Assembly (NCBI GenBank): GCA_902775985.1
Contig: CACYOR010000015.1
Span: 1 to 32,962, forward strand
DNA: 32,962 bases
From: Oscillospiraceae bacterium
GTDB taxonomy: Bacteria; Bacillota; Clostridia; Oscillospirales; Oscillospiraceae
Direction: 5' to 3'
Position numbers and translations under genes: made by a program. Within the stretch, counting starts at the first letter, position 1. Each line of letters opens with the position of its first letter. This document shows positions 15,773 through 24,207 of the stretch, piece after piece. Below the pieces are notes generated by a model. That model did not search any database. It had not been told where the DNA came from and was given only the letters and a program-made list of their open reading frames with translations.

Positions 15773-17704
15773 TTAAATATCCAGGTTTACGACATACTTG
15801 GCGTTCTGCTCGATCCACTCCCGCCGCGGCTCCACGTCCTCGCCCATGAGGACGGTGAAGACCTGGTCGGCCATGATCGCATCGCCCAGGGTGATCCGGC
15901 GCAGAGAGCGCTTTTCCGGATCCATTGTGGTCTCCCACAGCTCGTGGGGGTCCATCTCGCCCAGGCCCTTGAAGCGGTTGATGTCCACCTTGACGTTGGG
16001 ATTGTCGCCGCGCATCTCGCTGCTGATGCGGTCCCGCTCCTCGTCGGAATAGGCCACCCGCTGCGTCTTGCCGCGGGTCAGCTTATAGAGCGGGGGCACC
16101 GCGGAATAGACATAGCCGTGCTCGATGAGCGGGCGCATATAGCGGAAGAAGAAGGTCAGCAGCAGGGTGCGGATGTGGCTGCCGTCCACATCGGCATCGG
16201 CCATGATGATGATCTTGTGATAGCGAAGCTTCTCGATGTTGAACTCATCCCCAATGCCGGCGCCCATGGCCACGATCAGGGGATAGAGCTTGTCGTTGCC
16301 GTAGATCTTATCGGCCCGGGCCTTTTCCACGTTGAGCATCTTGCCCCACATGGCCAGGATCGCCTGAAAGCGGCTGTCGCGGCCCTGAATGGCGGAGCCG
16401 GCAGCGGAATCGCCCTCGACGATGTACAGTTCGCACAGGGAGGGATCCCGCTCGTTGCAGTCCTGGAGCTTGTCGGGCATCTGCCCGCTCTCCAGCCCGG
16501 TCTTGCGGCGGACGGACTCCTTGGCCTTCCGCGCGGCCTCGCGGGCCCGATTGGCCATCATGGCTTTCTCCAGAATGGCCTTGGCCGTGGCCGGATGCTC
16601 TTCAAAATACTCGGAGAGCTGATCGTTCACTATGCTGTCCACCAGGGTGCGGATGTAGGCGTTGCCCAGCTTCTGCTTGGTCTGGCCCTCGAACTGGGCC
16701 TCGGGGAGCTTGACGGAGATGACGGCGGCGATGCCCTCGCGCACGTCCTCGCCGGAGACCTTATCCTCCCCCTTGATGATGTTGTTTTTCTGCCCATAGG
16801 CGTTGATGACACGGGTCAGGGCCGTCTTGAAGCCGGTCTCGTGCATGCCGCCCTCAGGGGTGTGGATGTCGTTGGCAAAGGAGACAATGGTCTCGTTATA
16901 GCTGTCGTTATACTGCAGGGCCACCTCCGCAATGGCGTCCCCCTTGCTGCCGGAGAGATAGATGACCTCCTCGTGGATGGGGCTCTTGTGCTTGTTCAGG
17001 TAGCTCACAAACTCCCGGATGCCGCCCTCGTAGCACATGGTCTCCCGGTTTTCCTTGCCCTCGCGCTGATCCTCCAGCGTGATGGTAAGTCCTCCGTTGA
17101 GGAAGGCCTGCTCCCGCATGCGGGTGTGCAGAATTTCATAGTCGTAGACCGTATCGTCAAACATCTCGGGATCGGGCTTGAAGCGCACGGTGGTGCCGGT
17201 GCGGTCGGTCTCGCCCACCACGTGGATATGCTCCAGGATATCGCCGCGGGAAAAGCGCATCTGATGGATCTTTCCGTCCTTGTGGACCTGGACCTCCAGC
17301 CACTCGGACAGGGCGTTGACCACCGAGGCACCCACGCCGTGCAGGCCGCCGGAGACCTTATAGCCTCCGCCGCCGAACTTGCCGCCCGCGTGCAGCACGG
17401 TAAAGACGACCTCCAGGGCCGACTTGCCGGTCTGCTCCTGGATGTCCACCGGGATGCCGCGGCCGTTATCGGAGACGCGAATGATATCGCCCTCCTCAAT
17501 GCTCACCTCAATGTGGGTGCAGTAGCCGGCCAGGGCCTCGTCGATGGAGTTGTCGACGATCTCATAGACCAGGTGATGCAGACCGGAAGAGGAGGTGGAC
17601 CCGATGTACATACCGGGGCGCTTGCGCACCGCTTCCAGACCTTCCAGCACCTGAATTTGACTGGCGTCATATTCCTGGCTGACTTTTTCCGTAATATCAG
17701 ACAT
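15773..17704 (-). CDS. gyrB: DNA gyrase subunit B
   Basis: ATPase subunit of gyrase. The 643-residue product has the GHKL ATPase motifs ([34 protein letters not shown]), the transducer domain, and a TOPRIM domain with [14 protein letters not shown] and [14 protein letters not shown] holding the Mg-binding acids. The C-terminal [16 protein letters not shown] block is typical. In the [19 protein letters not shown] stretch, Met-Trp replace the usual Leu-Arg of 'ILPLRGKiLNVEK'. The ribosome site is GGGAGG, 5 bp before the ATG. A palindrome-rich 213-bp gap separates it from remB upstream. Confidence 0.97.
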   Translation of the reverse strand: MSDITEKVSQEYDASQIQVLEGLEAVRKRPGMYIGSTSSSGLHHLVYEIVDNSIDEALAGYCTHIEVSIEEGDIIRVSDNGRGIPVDIQEQTGKSALEVVFTVLHAGGKFGGGGYKVSGGLHGVGASVVNALSEWLEVQVHKDGKIHQMRFSRGDILEHIHVVGETDRTGTTVRFKPDPEMFDDTVYDYEILHTRMREQAFLNGGLTITLEDQREGKENRETMCYEGGIREFVSYLNKHKSPIHEEVIYLSGSKGDAIAEVALQYNDSYNETIVSFANDIHTPEGGMHETGFKTALTRVINAYGQKNNIIKGEDKVSGEDVREGIAAVISVKLPEAQFEGQTKQKLGNAYIRTLVDSIVNDQLSEYFEEHPATAKAILEKAMMANRAREAARKAKESVRRKTGLESGQMPDKLQDCNERDPSLCELYIVEGDSAAGSAIQGRDSRFQAILAMWGKMLNVEKARADKIYGNDKLYPLIVAMGAGIGDEFNIEKLRYHKIIIMADADVDGSHIRTLLLTFFFRYMRPLIEHGYVYSAVPPLYKLTRGKTQRVAYSDEERDRISSEMRGDNPNVKVDINRFKGLGEMDPHELWETTMDPEKRSLRRITLGDAIMADQVFTVLMGEDVEPRREWIEQNAKYVVNLDI

Positions 17705-17917
17705 ATTTGCCTCCCGTGCAAAAGATAACCGTGACTTGCGAAAGTCACAAACAAGCGTGAATGATTTCCCCGAAGGGATTCAAAATCGTTTTTGAGGCAG
17801 CTCTGCCGCCTCAAAAACTCCCTGAGCTGAGCAAAGCGAAGCCTCGCATCGACCAAAGCGGCTTTGCCGCTGCGATTAAAGGCGAGTCTTCTCTTGCAAA
17901 ATTTGTTTCGCAAGAGA
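17705..17917. repeat. Intergenic island of consecutive inverted repeats between remB and gyrB
   Basis: No convincing gene. Hairpins follow one another. GTGACTT/AAGTCAC is at 17731-17748. GTTTTTGA/TCAAAAAC with inner GGCAG/CTGCC is at 17788-17818. AGCGGC-TTT-GCCGCT lies within TCGCA/TGCGA at 17844-17875. TCTCTTGC/GCAAGAGA is at 17890-17917, whose last base abuts the remB stop and could terminate or attenuate the upstream transcript. The modular style resembles the island at 4153-4364, and both contain AGCCTCGCA. Confidence 0.6.
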
Positions 17918-18178
17918 CTACAGTTCGCCCGTCTCCGCCCGGCGCAGCAGCGTGGCGGAGGCCATCTGACTCAGATAGACCCGCGCGGTCTCCCCGTCCC
18001 GACAGACCACAAAGGTCTTGGGAATGTCCTCCGCCGCGTTCACAACCTGCCCGGCCTGCTCCGCCTTACGCAGATAGGAGCGCGTCAGATGGGACTGGGA
18101 GGTGATATCCAGATCGAAGATCCCGATGATGTGGTCTGTGTTGACGACCGTCCCTTTTCCCAGATGCAGATAACTCAC
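17918..18178 (-). CDS. remB: RemA/RemB-family (DUF370) regulatory protein
   Basis: 86-residue protein matching the small RemA/RemB (YlzA/YaaB) family. It opens with [24 protein letters not shown], equivalent to the family's 'hlG.d.vV...dIigIfdl'. In Bacillus subtilis the homologue yaaB (remB) occupies the same place between recF and gyrB, so the context supports the call. B. subtilis RemA and RemB influence biofilm matrix gene expression; the role here is unknown. The ATG overlaps the recF stop by 4 bp. Confidence 0.88.
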   Translation of the reverse strand: MSYLHLGKGTVVNTDHIIGIFDLDITSQSHLTRSYLRKAEQAGQVVNAAEDIPKTFVVCRDGETARVYLSQMASATLLRRAETGEL

Positions 18179-19275
18179 CGGATCCGCCCCTTATCGATAA
18201 AGAGTACCTTACCGCCGGTGCGGGCGGAGATATCGTCGTCCTCACAGCAGGTGATCAGGGTCTGGCCTCCGCCGATGCGGTTGAGCACAAACTCCTGTCG
18301 CCGGCTGTCCAGTTCGGAGAGCACGTCGTCCAGCAGCAGCACCGGATATTCCCCGGTCTCCGCCAGAAAGATTTCCCGCTCAGCCAGCTTCAGGGACAAT
18401 GCCGCCGTCCGTGTCTGACCCTGGGAGGCAAAGCTCCGGGCCGGGCGGCCGTTGATGGCGATCTCCAGATCGTCCTTATGGGCGCCGGAGAGACACTGGG
18501 CACTGTCCAGTTCCGCCTGCCGGTGCTTCTCCTGGTGGTCGCAGAGGTCGTAATAAATCTCTTTTGCCGAGGCAAAGGGATCCCGCACCGTGCTCACGGT
18601 CTTATACTGGATATCCAACTGCTCTCCCTCGCCGGAAAACTCCCGGTGGATGGGCGGTGCCGCCTCGTTGAGGCGCGCGGTGAAGGCCGCCCGATAGCGG
18701 ATCAGCTGGGCCGAGGCCCGACACATACCGTCGGAAAATTCATCCAGCGTGTCCAGCAGGGAGGGTTTCTCCCGCCAGTCCTTCAGGATCCGGGTCTTGT
18801 GCTCGTAGAGCTTGTTGAACTCCGACAGGATCTCCCCGTAGCGCGGGCGGATCTGGCTGATGGCGTTATCCAGCAGGCGCCGGCGCACCGCCGCGCCCTC
18901 CTTGATGAGGTTCAGATCGTCCGGACAAAAGAGTACCACGTTCATAAGCTCCGAGAGCTCGGAGGCGTTTTTCCTCACACCGTTTACTGTAATCCGCTTC
19001 GTCTGTCCCGGCCGCAGGCGGAGATTGATCGTCTGTGCCCGGTCATGGCTGTACACATCCGCCAGGATATCGGCCTCGGAGTAGTCAAAGCCCACCAGCT
19101 CCCGATCAAAGCGGGTGCGAAAACTGCGCCCGCAGGAGAGCATGTAGACGGCCTCCAGCAGATTGGTCTTGCCCTGGGCGTTGGGCCCGGAGATCACATT
19201 GGTGCCGGCGTCGAAGCTGACGGTCTCCCACTCGTAATTGCGAAAGCCGTTCAGCGCGATCTTATCGACTCTCAT
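18175..19275 (-). CDS. recF: DNA replication and repair protein RecF
   Basis: SMC-like ATPase that helps load RecA at single-strand gaps. The 366-residue product is full length. It shows Walker [16 protein letters not shown] near residue 31, the [18 protein letters not shown] block, [19 protein letters not shown], the ABC-type signature [16 protein letters not shown] and Walker [14 protein letters not shown]. It overlaps the S4-domain gene upstream and remB downstream by 4 bp each (ATGA), forming a tightly coupled run after dnaN. Confidence 0.96.
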   Translation of the reverse strand: MRVDKIALNGFRNYEWETVSFDAGTNVISGPNAQGKTNLLEAVYMLSCGRSFRTRFDRELVGFDYSEADILADVYSHDRAQTINLRLRPGQTKRITVNGVRKNASELSELMNVVLFCPDDLNLIKEGAAVRRRLLDNAISQIRPRYGEILSEFNKLYEHKTRILKDWREKPSLLDTLDEFSDGMCRASAQLIRYRAAFTARLNEAAPPIHREFSGEGEQLDIQYKTVSTVRDPFASAKEIYYDLCDHQEKHRQAELDSAQCLSGAHKDDLEIAINGRPARSFASQGQTRTAALSLKLAEREIFLAETGEYPVLLLDDVLSELDSRRQEFVLNRIGGGQTLITCCEDDDISARTGGKVLFIDKGRIR

Positions 19276-19484
19276 GCCTGCGTAACTTCCAGCTGGAACT
19301 GGTCAAAGCTCACCGTGTCGCCCGGGCGGATCTTCTTGCCCCGCATGGTGCAGACTTCTCCGTTGACGCGGACCATACCCTCGGCGATCACATATTTGGC
19401 TTCGCCGCCGGTTCCCACCAGAGCGGCGTATTTCAGCAGGGAATCCAATTTGATGAATTCCGTATCAATGGCTATTTTTTCCAT
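19272..19484 (-). CDS. S4-domain RNA-binding protein (YaaA family)
   Basis: A 70-residue protein made of one S4 RNA-binding fold: [20 protein letters not shown], then [20 protein letters not shown], then [11 protein letters not shown]. The same gene (yaaA/rlbA type) sits between dnaN and recF in Bacillus. It likely binds structured RNA, possibly ribosomal; the target is unknown. It starts 12 bp after the dnaN stop and overlaps recF by 4 bp. Confidence 0.9.
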   Translation of the reverse strand: MEKIAIDTEFIKLDSLLKYAALVGTGGEAKYVIAEGMVRVNGEVCTMRGKKIRPGDTVSFDQFQLEVTQA

Positions 19485-19496
19485 ATTTGATAAAAC

Positions 19497-20606
19497 TCAG
19501 TCCCCGGAGCGCAGACGCACCGGCAGAATCATATAGGTAAAGCCCTCGCTGCCGTCGGCCGCCTTGATGACGCAGGGGGAGGAGGCGGTATTAAGGCAGA
19601 CATGCAGTTCGTCCTTGCCGGAGGCCTTCAGCGCGTCCATCAGATAGCGGTCGTTGAAGCCGATCTCCAGGCCGTCGCCGCTGCCCTCGCACAGGCAGGT
19701 GTCCTCCGCCTTGCCGATGGGCGTGACGCAGAAGCAGTCGATGCTGCCGTCATTGAAGAAGAGATGCACGGGGCTGCTGTTCTTTTCGCTGATAATCAGG
19801 GAGACGCGGTCGATGACGGACATGAATTCGCTCCGCTCCACCTTGATCACATGGCGGAAGTTCTCGGGAATGGATTTGCGGTAATTCAGGAACTCGCCCT
19901 CCAGGCGGCGGGAGATCACAACCGTCTCGCCGATGGCGAAGGAGATGTGCTTGGCGCCGACGGAGATACTCACCAGATCGTCCTTATCCTCGCAAATCCG
20001 CTCGATATCCGAGAGGGCCGCGCCAGGCACGACGAAGCTGCAATTTTCCATTTTGGCGTCTTTCAGTTTCTCGCTGCGCTTGGCCAGTCGATAGCCGTCG
20101 ATGGAGACGAGGGTCAGCTCATCGCCGCTGACCTCAAATAGGGTGCCGGTGTAGATGGGGCGCACATCGCTGTCCGAGACGGCGAAGATGGTCTGGTTGA
20201 TCATGCTGCGCAGGATCTTCTCCGGCAGGGCGATGTTGTTTTCACCGTCCACCACGGGCATCTCCGGATAGTCCTCGGGGCTGAGGCCCATGAAGGTGAA
20301 ATCGCTCTTGCCGCATTTGACGTTGACATTCAGATTATCGGTCGTCACGGTCACAATGCCGTCGGGCAGCTTGCGGATGATGTCGCCGAAGAGCCTGGCG
20401 CTGACAACAATGGAGCCGCCCTGGGCGATATCGGCGCCGACCGTGGTATAGATGCCCTTTTTCAGATCGTATCCGGTCACCTTCAAATCAGCGCCGGCCT
20501 CCAGAAGCAGACCTTCCAGCGCCTGGATCGGGCTCTTGGAGGCGGCGGCGCGGCCGGCCGTGGCACAGGCGCTCTGGAGAAGATACTTTTCGCAAGAGAA
20601 TTTCAT
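19497..20606 (-). CDS. dnaN: DNA polymerase III beta subunit (sliding clamp)
   Basis: Ring-shaped processivity clamp for the replicative polymerase. The 369-residue product has three repeats of the clamp fold, with RLFGDIIRKLPDGIVTV in the first, the domain-linking DGYRLAKRSEK, and the C-terminal YMILPVRL forming the partner-binding pocket. Strong ribosome site GGAGG 8 bp before the ATG. It lies downstream of the dnaA gene and the origin, as in most Bacillota, and leads the S4-recF-remB run. Confidence 0.97.
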   Translation of the reverse strand: MKFSCEKYLLQSACATAGRAAASKSPIQALEGLLLEAGADLKVTGYDLKKGIYTTVGADIAQGGSIVVSARLFGDIIRKLPDGIVTVTTDNLNVNVKCGKSDFTFMGLSPEDYPEMPVVDGENNIALPEKILRSMINQTIFAVSDSDVRPIYTGTLFEVSGDELTLVSIDGYRLAKRSEKLKDAKMENCSFVVPGAALSDIERICEDKDDLVSISVGAKHISFAIGETVVISRRLEGEFLNYRKSIPENFRHVIKVERSEFMSVIDRVSLIISEKNSSPVHLFFNDGSIDCFCVTPIGKAEDTCLCEGSGDGLEIGFNDRYLMDALKASGKDELHVCLNTASSPCVIKAADGSEGFTYMILPVRLRSGD

Positions 20607-20845
20607 GGTGTTTCCTCCGTTTCCGTTTTTCGAAACAATCGTCTGTTATCTATTTATTTTCTTATGTTTTTTTGTTGTTCTTGTTGTAGAGCAAAAATTT
20701 GTGGAAAACCACGTCAAAGCCTTGGGAGACGGGCGTTTTTGCTGTTTGTCGTTTTGTTGAAAAGAGAAGGGATTTCCACAGAAAAAAGGAAAATCAAACT
20801 TTCCACAGGGCAGCTTTTCACAATCCACAGCAAAACTGTGGAAAC
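20607..20845. other. Probable replication origin (oriC) in the dnaA-dnaN gap
   Basis: This 239-bp gap combines a DnaA-box cluster at the dnaA side (20700-20845) with an AT-rich tract at the dnaN side (about 20645-20700). That is the arrangement of the unwinding half of the Bacillus subtilis origin. Close to the box at 20700 is a trinucleotide-periodic tract (GTTGTTCTTGTTGTA, 20674-20688), the place where DnaA-trio repeats sit in other bacteria. I see no good DnaA boxes on the other side of dnaA. Confidence 0.82.
20700..20845. promoter_or_regulatory. Cluster of five DnaA-box-like sites
   Basis: Written in the TTATCCACA orientation: GTTTCCACA (20837-20845, -), CAATCCACA (20821-20829, +), CTTTCCACA (20799-20807, +), ATTTCCACA (20772-20780, +), TTTTCCACA (20700-20708, -). 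The 3' part TCCACA is invariant while the first base differs in every copy. A weaker CTTTTCACA overlaps at 20814-20822. Only the site at 20700 fully fits TTWTNCACA. Confidence 0.78.
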
Positions 20846-22162
20846 TCATAGCCCTGTATTGGAGGTGATGTTGGAGGTGATATCCCGGACGATACCGGCC
20901 ATTTTCGGGTCCTTCGTCACCAGATCCTCCACTTTGCGGATGGAGGAGAGCACGGTGGCGTGGTTGCGGCCCTCGTATTCCTCGCCGATATCCTTTAAGG
21001 AGAGGTTGGTCAGCTGCCGCATAAGGAACATGGAGACCTGTCGGGCCATGGCGGTGTTCTTCGAACGGCTCTGTCCCCGCAAATCCTCCTCCCGCAGGGA
21101 GTAGAATTTGGCGGTCTCGCGGATGATGTTGTCAGGCTTGGGGATGTTGTCCCCGGTGCGGATCATATCCTCAATGGCGCGCTTGACGGAGTCGATGGTG
21201 ATGACGTCGTTGAGGATCTCTTTATAGGCGGTCAGGCGTTTGATGACGCCCTCAATCTGGCGGATGTTGGCGGTGATGTTGGTGGCGATGTATTCCACCG
21301 CGTCGTCGGAGAGAATCAGACCCAGCAGCGCAGCCTTGTTGCGGGTGATGGCCATGCGCGTCTCCAGATCGGGAGGCTGAATATCCGCCATCAGGCCGCC
21401 TTCAAAACGGGTGCGCAGCCGGTCGTCCAGCAGGGACATCTCCAGCGGCGGGCGGTCAGAGGTGATGACGATCTGATGTCCGGCCTCATAGATGGCGTTG
21501 AAGGTGTGGAAAAATTCCTCCTGGGTGCTCTGCTTGCCGGCGATAAACTGAATATCGTCCACCAGCAAAAGATCCACCTTCCGATAGCGGGTGCGAAAAT
21601 CATCGGTGGTGCCCTCTTTGATGGCCTTGACCAGCTGAATGGTGAATTCATCGCCCTTGATGTAAGCGATTTTCGCGGAGGGGTCCCGGTTCTGGATCGT
21701 GTGGCCGATGGCCATGAGCAGGTGGGTCTTGCCCAGGCCGGAGTTGCCGTAGATGAAGAGGGGATTGTAATTTTTCCCCGGCTTCTCCGCCACGGCGATG
21801 GCGGCGGCGTGGGCGAACTTGTTGGAGTTGCCGACGATAAAGCGATCAAAGGTATAGCCGGCCATCTCGGGCAGAGAGGTATCCTCCTTGGATTTGGAGA
21901 CGTAATCGTTCAGCTCATCCCCGGCCAGAACGATAATGTCAAAATCACAGGAAAAGAGATCCGACAGCGCCGCCTTGATGGTATCGCCGAAGCGCTGAAG
22001 AATGATGTCCCGTTTGAAGTTGGACGTGGTATGCAGAATCAGACGGCAGTCCTCCATATCCACCGGCTCACAGTCGGAGAACCAGGTGGTGATGGCGGTG
22101 GGGGTCAGCTGTTGAGAGAGAATGCGAATGATCTCATTCCAGATTTCTTGAAGCGAATTCAT
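20846..22162 (-). CDS. dnaA: Chromosomal replication initiator protein DnaA
   Basis: Binds DnaA boxes and melts the origin. The product is 438 residues from the ATG at 22162, chosen because GAGGTG lies 6 bp upstream; a GTG three codons earlier overlaps that site. Domain I starts at LQEIWNEIIRILSQQLTPTAITTWF. The AAA+ domain has Walker A GNSGLGKTHLL (139-149) and Walker B LLLVDDIQFIAGK (198-210). The DNA-binding domain IV contains MARQVSMFLMRQLTNLSLKD and GRNHATVL (398-405). That last motif is GRDHTTVx in most bacteria, so two positions at the box-contacting loop differ (Asp400 to Asn, Thr402 to Ala). Confidence 0.97.
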   Translation of the reverse strand: MNSLQEIWNEIIRILSQQLTPTAITTWFSDCEPVDMEDCRLILHTTSNFKRDIILQRFGDTIKAALSDLFSCDFDIIVLAGDELNDYVSKSKEDTSLPEMAGYTFDRFIVGNSNKFAHAAAIAVAEKPGKNYNPLFIYGNSGLGKTHLLMAIGHTIQNRDPSAKIAYIKGDEFTIQLVKAIKEGTTDDFRTRYRKVDLLLVDDIQFIAGKQSTQEEFFHTFNAIYEAGHQIVITSDRPPLEMSLLDDRLRTRFEGGLMADIQPPDLETRMAITRNKAALLGLILSDDAVEYIATNITANIRQIEGVIKRLTAYKEILNDVITIDSVKRAIEDMIRTGDNIPKPDNIIRETAKFYSLREEDLRGQSRSKNTAMARQVSMFLMRQLTNLSLKDIGEEYEGRNHATVLSSIRKVEDLVTKDPKMAGIVRDITSNITSNTGL

Positions 22163-22207
22163 GCACGACACCTCGAGGCAAATTATCGCAATATTCCTAA
22201 CTTACCC

Positions 22208-22236
22208 AGTATACCAAATTTTCAACAGCTTTGCAA
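22208..22236 (-). promoter_or_regulatory. dnaA promoter
   Basis: On the - strand: TTGCAA (-35, 22231-22236), 17-bp spacer, TATACT (-10, 22208-22213). The predicted leader before the ATG is about 40 nt. The surrounding 190-bp gap is AT-rich but lacks good DnaA boxes; TTTTCAACA at about 22219-22227 is the nearest match. Confidence 0.75.
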
Positions 22237-22301
22237 TAACTAAATATATATAAAGTAGGAAAACAGGCGCCTATATCTATATATTTCCAAAAAAAGGCAA
22301 C

Positions 22302-22339
22302 AAAAAACCAGACCCGGATGAATCCAAGTCTGGTTTTTT
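22302..22339. terminator. Terminator after mscL, upstream of dnaA
   Basis: Perfect 12-bp stem AAAAAACCAGAC/GTCTGGTTTTTT, with a further GGAT/ATCC inside the loop. T-runs on both strands allow termination both ways; it lies 15 bp after the mscL stop and insulates dnaA from the parAB-serS-mscL transcript. Confidence 0.9.
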
Positions 22340-22353
22340 GGTTGAGAAAGAAA

Positions 22354-22785
22354 TCAGTCTTTCTTCTTCAGCTCCTCGAGAATGGCGCCGAGCAGCTCTT
22401 CGGTGGTGGGCTTGGGCTCCCCTTCCTCGGCAGCGGCTTCCTCTTCCTTCTTCTTGGTCTTCTCGGCCAGCTCGTGGGCCTTGTTCATGGCCTTGATGAC
22501 AGAGAAGAGCACCAGCGCGATGACCAGGAAGTTGATGATGGCGCCGACAAAGGTGCCGAGACCGAGAACGATGGCGTCGGCCTCCTCGGTGGCGGCACGG
22601 AGAGTGATGTTCAGGGCATCGGTGTTGGGGGACTTGAACAGGAAGGCCAGCAGCGGGGTGACCACATCGTTGACCAGGGAACCGGTGATGGCGCCGAAAG
22701 CGCCGCCGACGATAACGCCGATGGCCATATCCATCACGTTGCCGCGGGTAATAAAGGCTTTAAATTCGTCAAAAAACTTCTTCAT
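22354..22785 (-). CDS. mscL: Large-conductance mechanosensitive channel
   Basis: Membrane pore that opens at high tension to release solutes during osmotic downshock. The 143-residue product has the amphipathic N-terminus MKKFFDEFKAFITRGNVMDM, pore-lining TM1 AIGVIVGGAFGAITGSLVND, a periplasmic loop, TM2 FLVIALVLFSVIKAMNKA, and a charged C-terminal helix bundle (KKKEEEAAAEE, EELLGAILEELKKK). Ribosome site AAAGGAG lies 9 bp before the ATG. It is 73 bp downstream of serS; that gap has a small CTCCC/GGGAG hairpin but no clear terminator or promoter, so it is probably cotranscribed at least in part. Confidence 0.96.
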   Translation of the reverse strand: MKKFFDEFKAFITRGNVMDMAIGVIVGGAFGAITGSLVNDVVTPLLAFLFKSPNTDALNITLRAATEEADAIVLGLGTFVGAIINFLVIALVLFSVIKAMNKAHELAEKTKKKEEEAAAEEGEPKPTTEELLGAILEELKKKD

Positions 22786-22858
22786 ACTTCTTTTCTCCTT
22801 TGGTATGTATTGTCAAGCTCCCAAAAGGGAGGCAGGACTGCAATATGGTGTGGGACGC

Positions 22859-24178
22859 TTACTTTTTGGGGACCAGGACCTCAATGCCGCCCATGTAGGG
22901 GCGCAGTACCTCGGGAATGGTGACGCTGCCGTCGGCCTGAAGGTGGTTTTCCAGGAAGGCGATCAGCATACGAGGAGGTGCGACGACGGTGTTGTTCAGG
23001 GTGTGGGGCAGATAGGTCTTGCCGTCGGCGCCCTTGACGCGCATTTTCAGACGGCGGGCCTGGGCGTCGCCCAGGTTGGAGCAGGAGCAGACCTCAAAAT
23101 ACTTCTGCTGACGGGGGGACCAGGCTTCAATATCGCAGGATTTGACCTTCAGATCGGCCAGGTCGCCGGAGCAGCACTCCAGCTGACGCACGGGGATCTC
23201 CATGCTGCGGAAGAGTTCCACCGAGAAGCGCCACATCTTTTCGTACCAGGCCATGGAATCCTCGGGCTTGCAGACCACGATCATCTCCTGCTTTTCAAAC
23301 TGGTGGATGCGGTAGACGCCGCGCTCTTCAATGCCGTGGGCGCCCTTCTCCTTGCGGAAGCAGGGGGAATAGCTGGTCAGCGTCTGGGGCAGGGAGGCCT
23401 CGGGAATGATCTGATCGATGAACTTGCCGATCATGGAGTGCTCGGAGGTGCCGATCAGGTAGAGATCCTCGCCCTCAATTTTATACATCATGGCGTCCAT
23501 ATCGGTCTGGCTCATGACGCCCTCCACCACGTTGCCGTGGATCATGAAGGGAGGAATGCAGTAAATAAAGCCCTTGTTGATCATAAAATCCCGGGCATAG
23601 GCCAGAACGGCGGAGTGCAGGCGGGCAATGTCGCCCATCAGATAATAGAAGCCGTTGCCGGAGACACGGCCGGCCGCGTCCATGTCCACGCCGTTGAAGC
23701 GCTCCATGATATCGGTGTGATAGGGAATCTCATAGGGCGGCACCACCGGCTCGCCAAAGCGCTGCACTTCCACGTTGCAGCTGTCATCCGGGCCGATGGG
23801 AACGGAGGGATCGATGATGTTCGGAATGTTCAGCATCAGGCTGTGGATCCGCTTGGCGTAGTCTTCCTCCAGCGTCTCCAGCTCCGCCAGACGCTCGTCA
23901 TCCGCCTTTACGGCAGCCATGTTGGCGTCGATCTGGGCCTGGATGGCGGCTTTCTCCTCACCCTCGGCCTTTTTCAGCTTTCCAAAGAGGGGGCCGTTGG
24001 CCTTGCTCAGGGCGTTTTTCCGGGCGCGCAGGTCGCTGGCCTCGGTGATGGCTGCGCGATTCTTTGCATCCAGCTCCAGCACCTCATCCACCATGGGGAG
24101 CTTGTCGTCCTGAAATTTCTTTTTGATGTTCTCCTTGACCAGATCCGGATTTTCCCGGACAAACTTAATGTCTAACAT
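22859..24178 (-). CDS. serS: Seryl-tRNA synthetase (divergent motif 3)
   Basis: Charges tRNA-Ser with serine. The 439-residue product has the N-terminal coiled-coil arm (about 30-105), which grips the tRNA long arm. The class II core follows, with motif 2 FRKEKGAHGIEERGVYRIHQ and the C-terminal IPEVLRPYMGG. Motif 3 reads NNTVVAPPRMLIAFLEN (395-411), where the usual enzyme has about NGSGLAVGRTLVAILEN: the Arg is kept but the glycines before it are replaced by prolines. Ribosome site TAGGAG lies 8 bp upstream. It starts 29 bp after parB, with no room for a T-box riboswitch, and is probably expressed from the parA promoter. Confidence 0.95.
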   Translation of the reverse strand: MLDIKFVRENPDLVKENIKKKFQDDKLPMVDEVLELDAKNRAAITEASDLRARKNALSKANGPLFGKLKKAEGEEKAAIQAQIDANMAAVKADDERLAELETLEEDYAKRIHSLMLNIPNIIDPSVPIGPDDSCNVEVQRFGEPVVPPYEIPYHTDIMERFNGVDMDAAGRVSGNGFYYLMGDIARLHSAVLAYARDFMINKGFIYCIPPFMIHGNVVEGVMSQTDMDAMMYKIEGEDLYLIGTSEHSMIGKFIDQIIPEASLPQTLTSYSPCFRKEKGAHGIEERGVYRIHQFEKQEMIVVCKPEDSMAWYEKMWRFSVELFRSMEIPVRQLECCSGDLADLKVKSCDIEAWSPRQQKYFEVCSCSNLGDAQARRLKMRVKGADGKTYLPHTLNNTVVAPPRMLIAFLENHLQADGSVTIPEVLRPYMGGIEVLVPKK

Positions 24179-24207
24179 GTGATCTACTCCTATATCATCA
24201 TAGTATA

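Noticed and set aside
12784-15849. 1021-residue + strand open frame opposite gyrA
   Set aside because: Antisense to intact gyrA and its neighbour; no recognisable domain and a biased composition.
15761-17728. 655-residue + strand open frame opposite gyrB
   Set aside because: Antisense shadow of intact gyrB, no domain.
17503-17913. Small - strand open frame across the remB-gyrB gap
   Set aside because: Its unique part is translated from the chain of hairpins and the rest overlaps gyrB out of frame; better explained as structured intergenic repeat.
22786-24207. T-box riboswitch controlling serS
   Set aside because: serS is only 29 bp from parB and the 73-bp serS-mscL gap has no T-box sequence or terminator.
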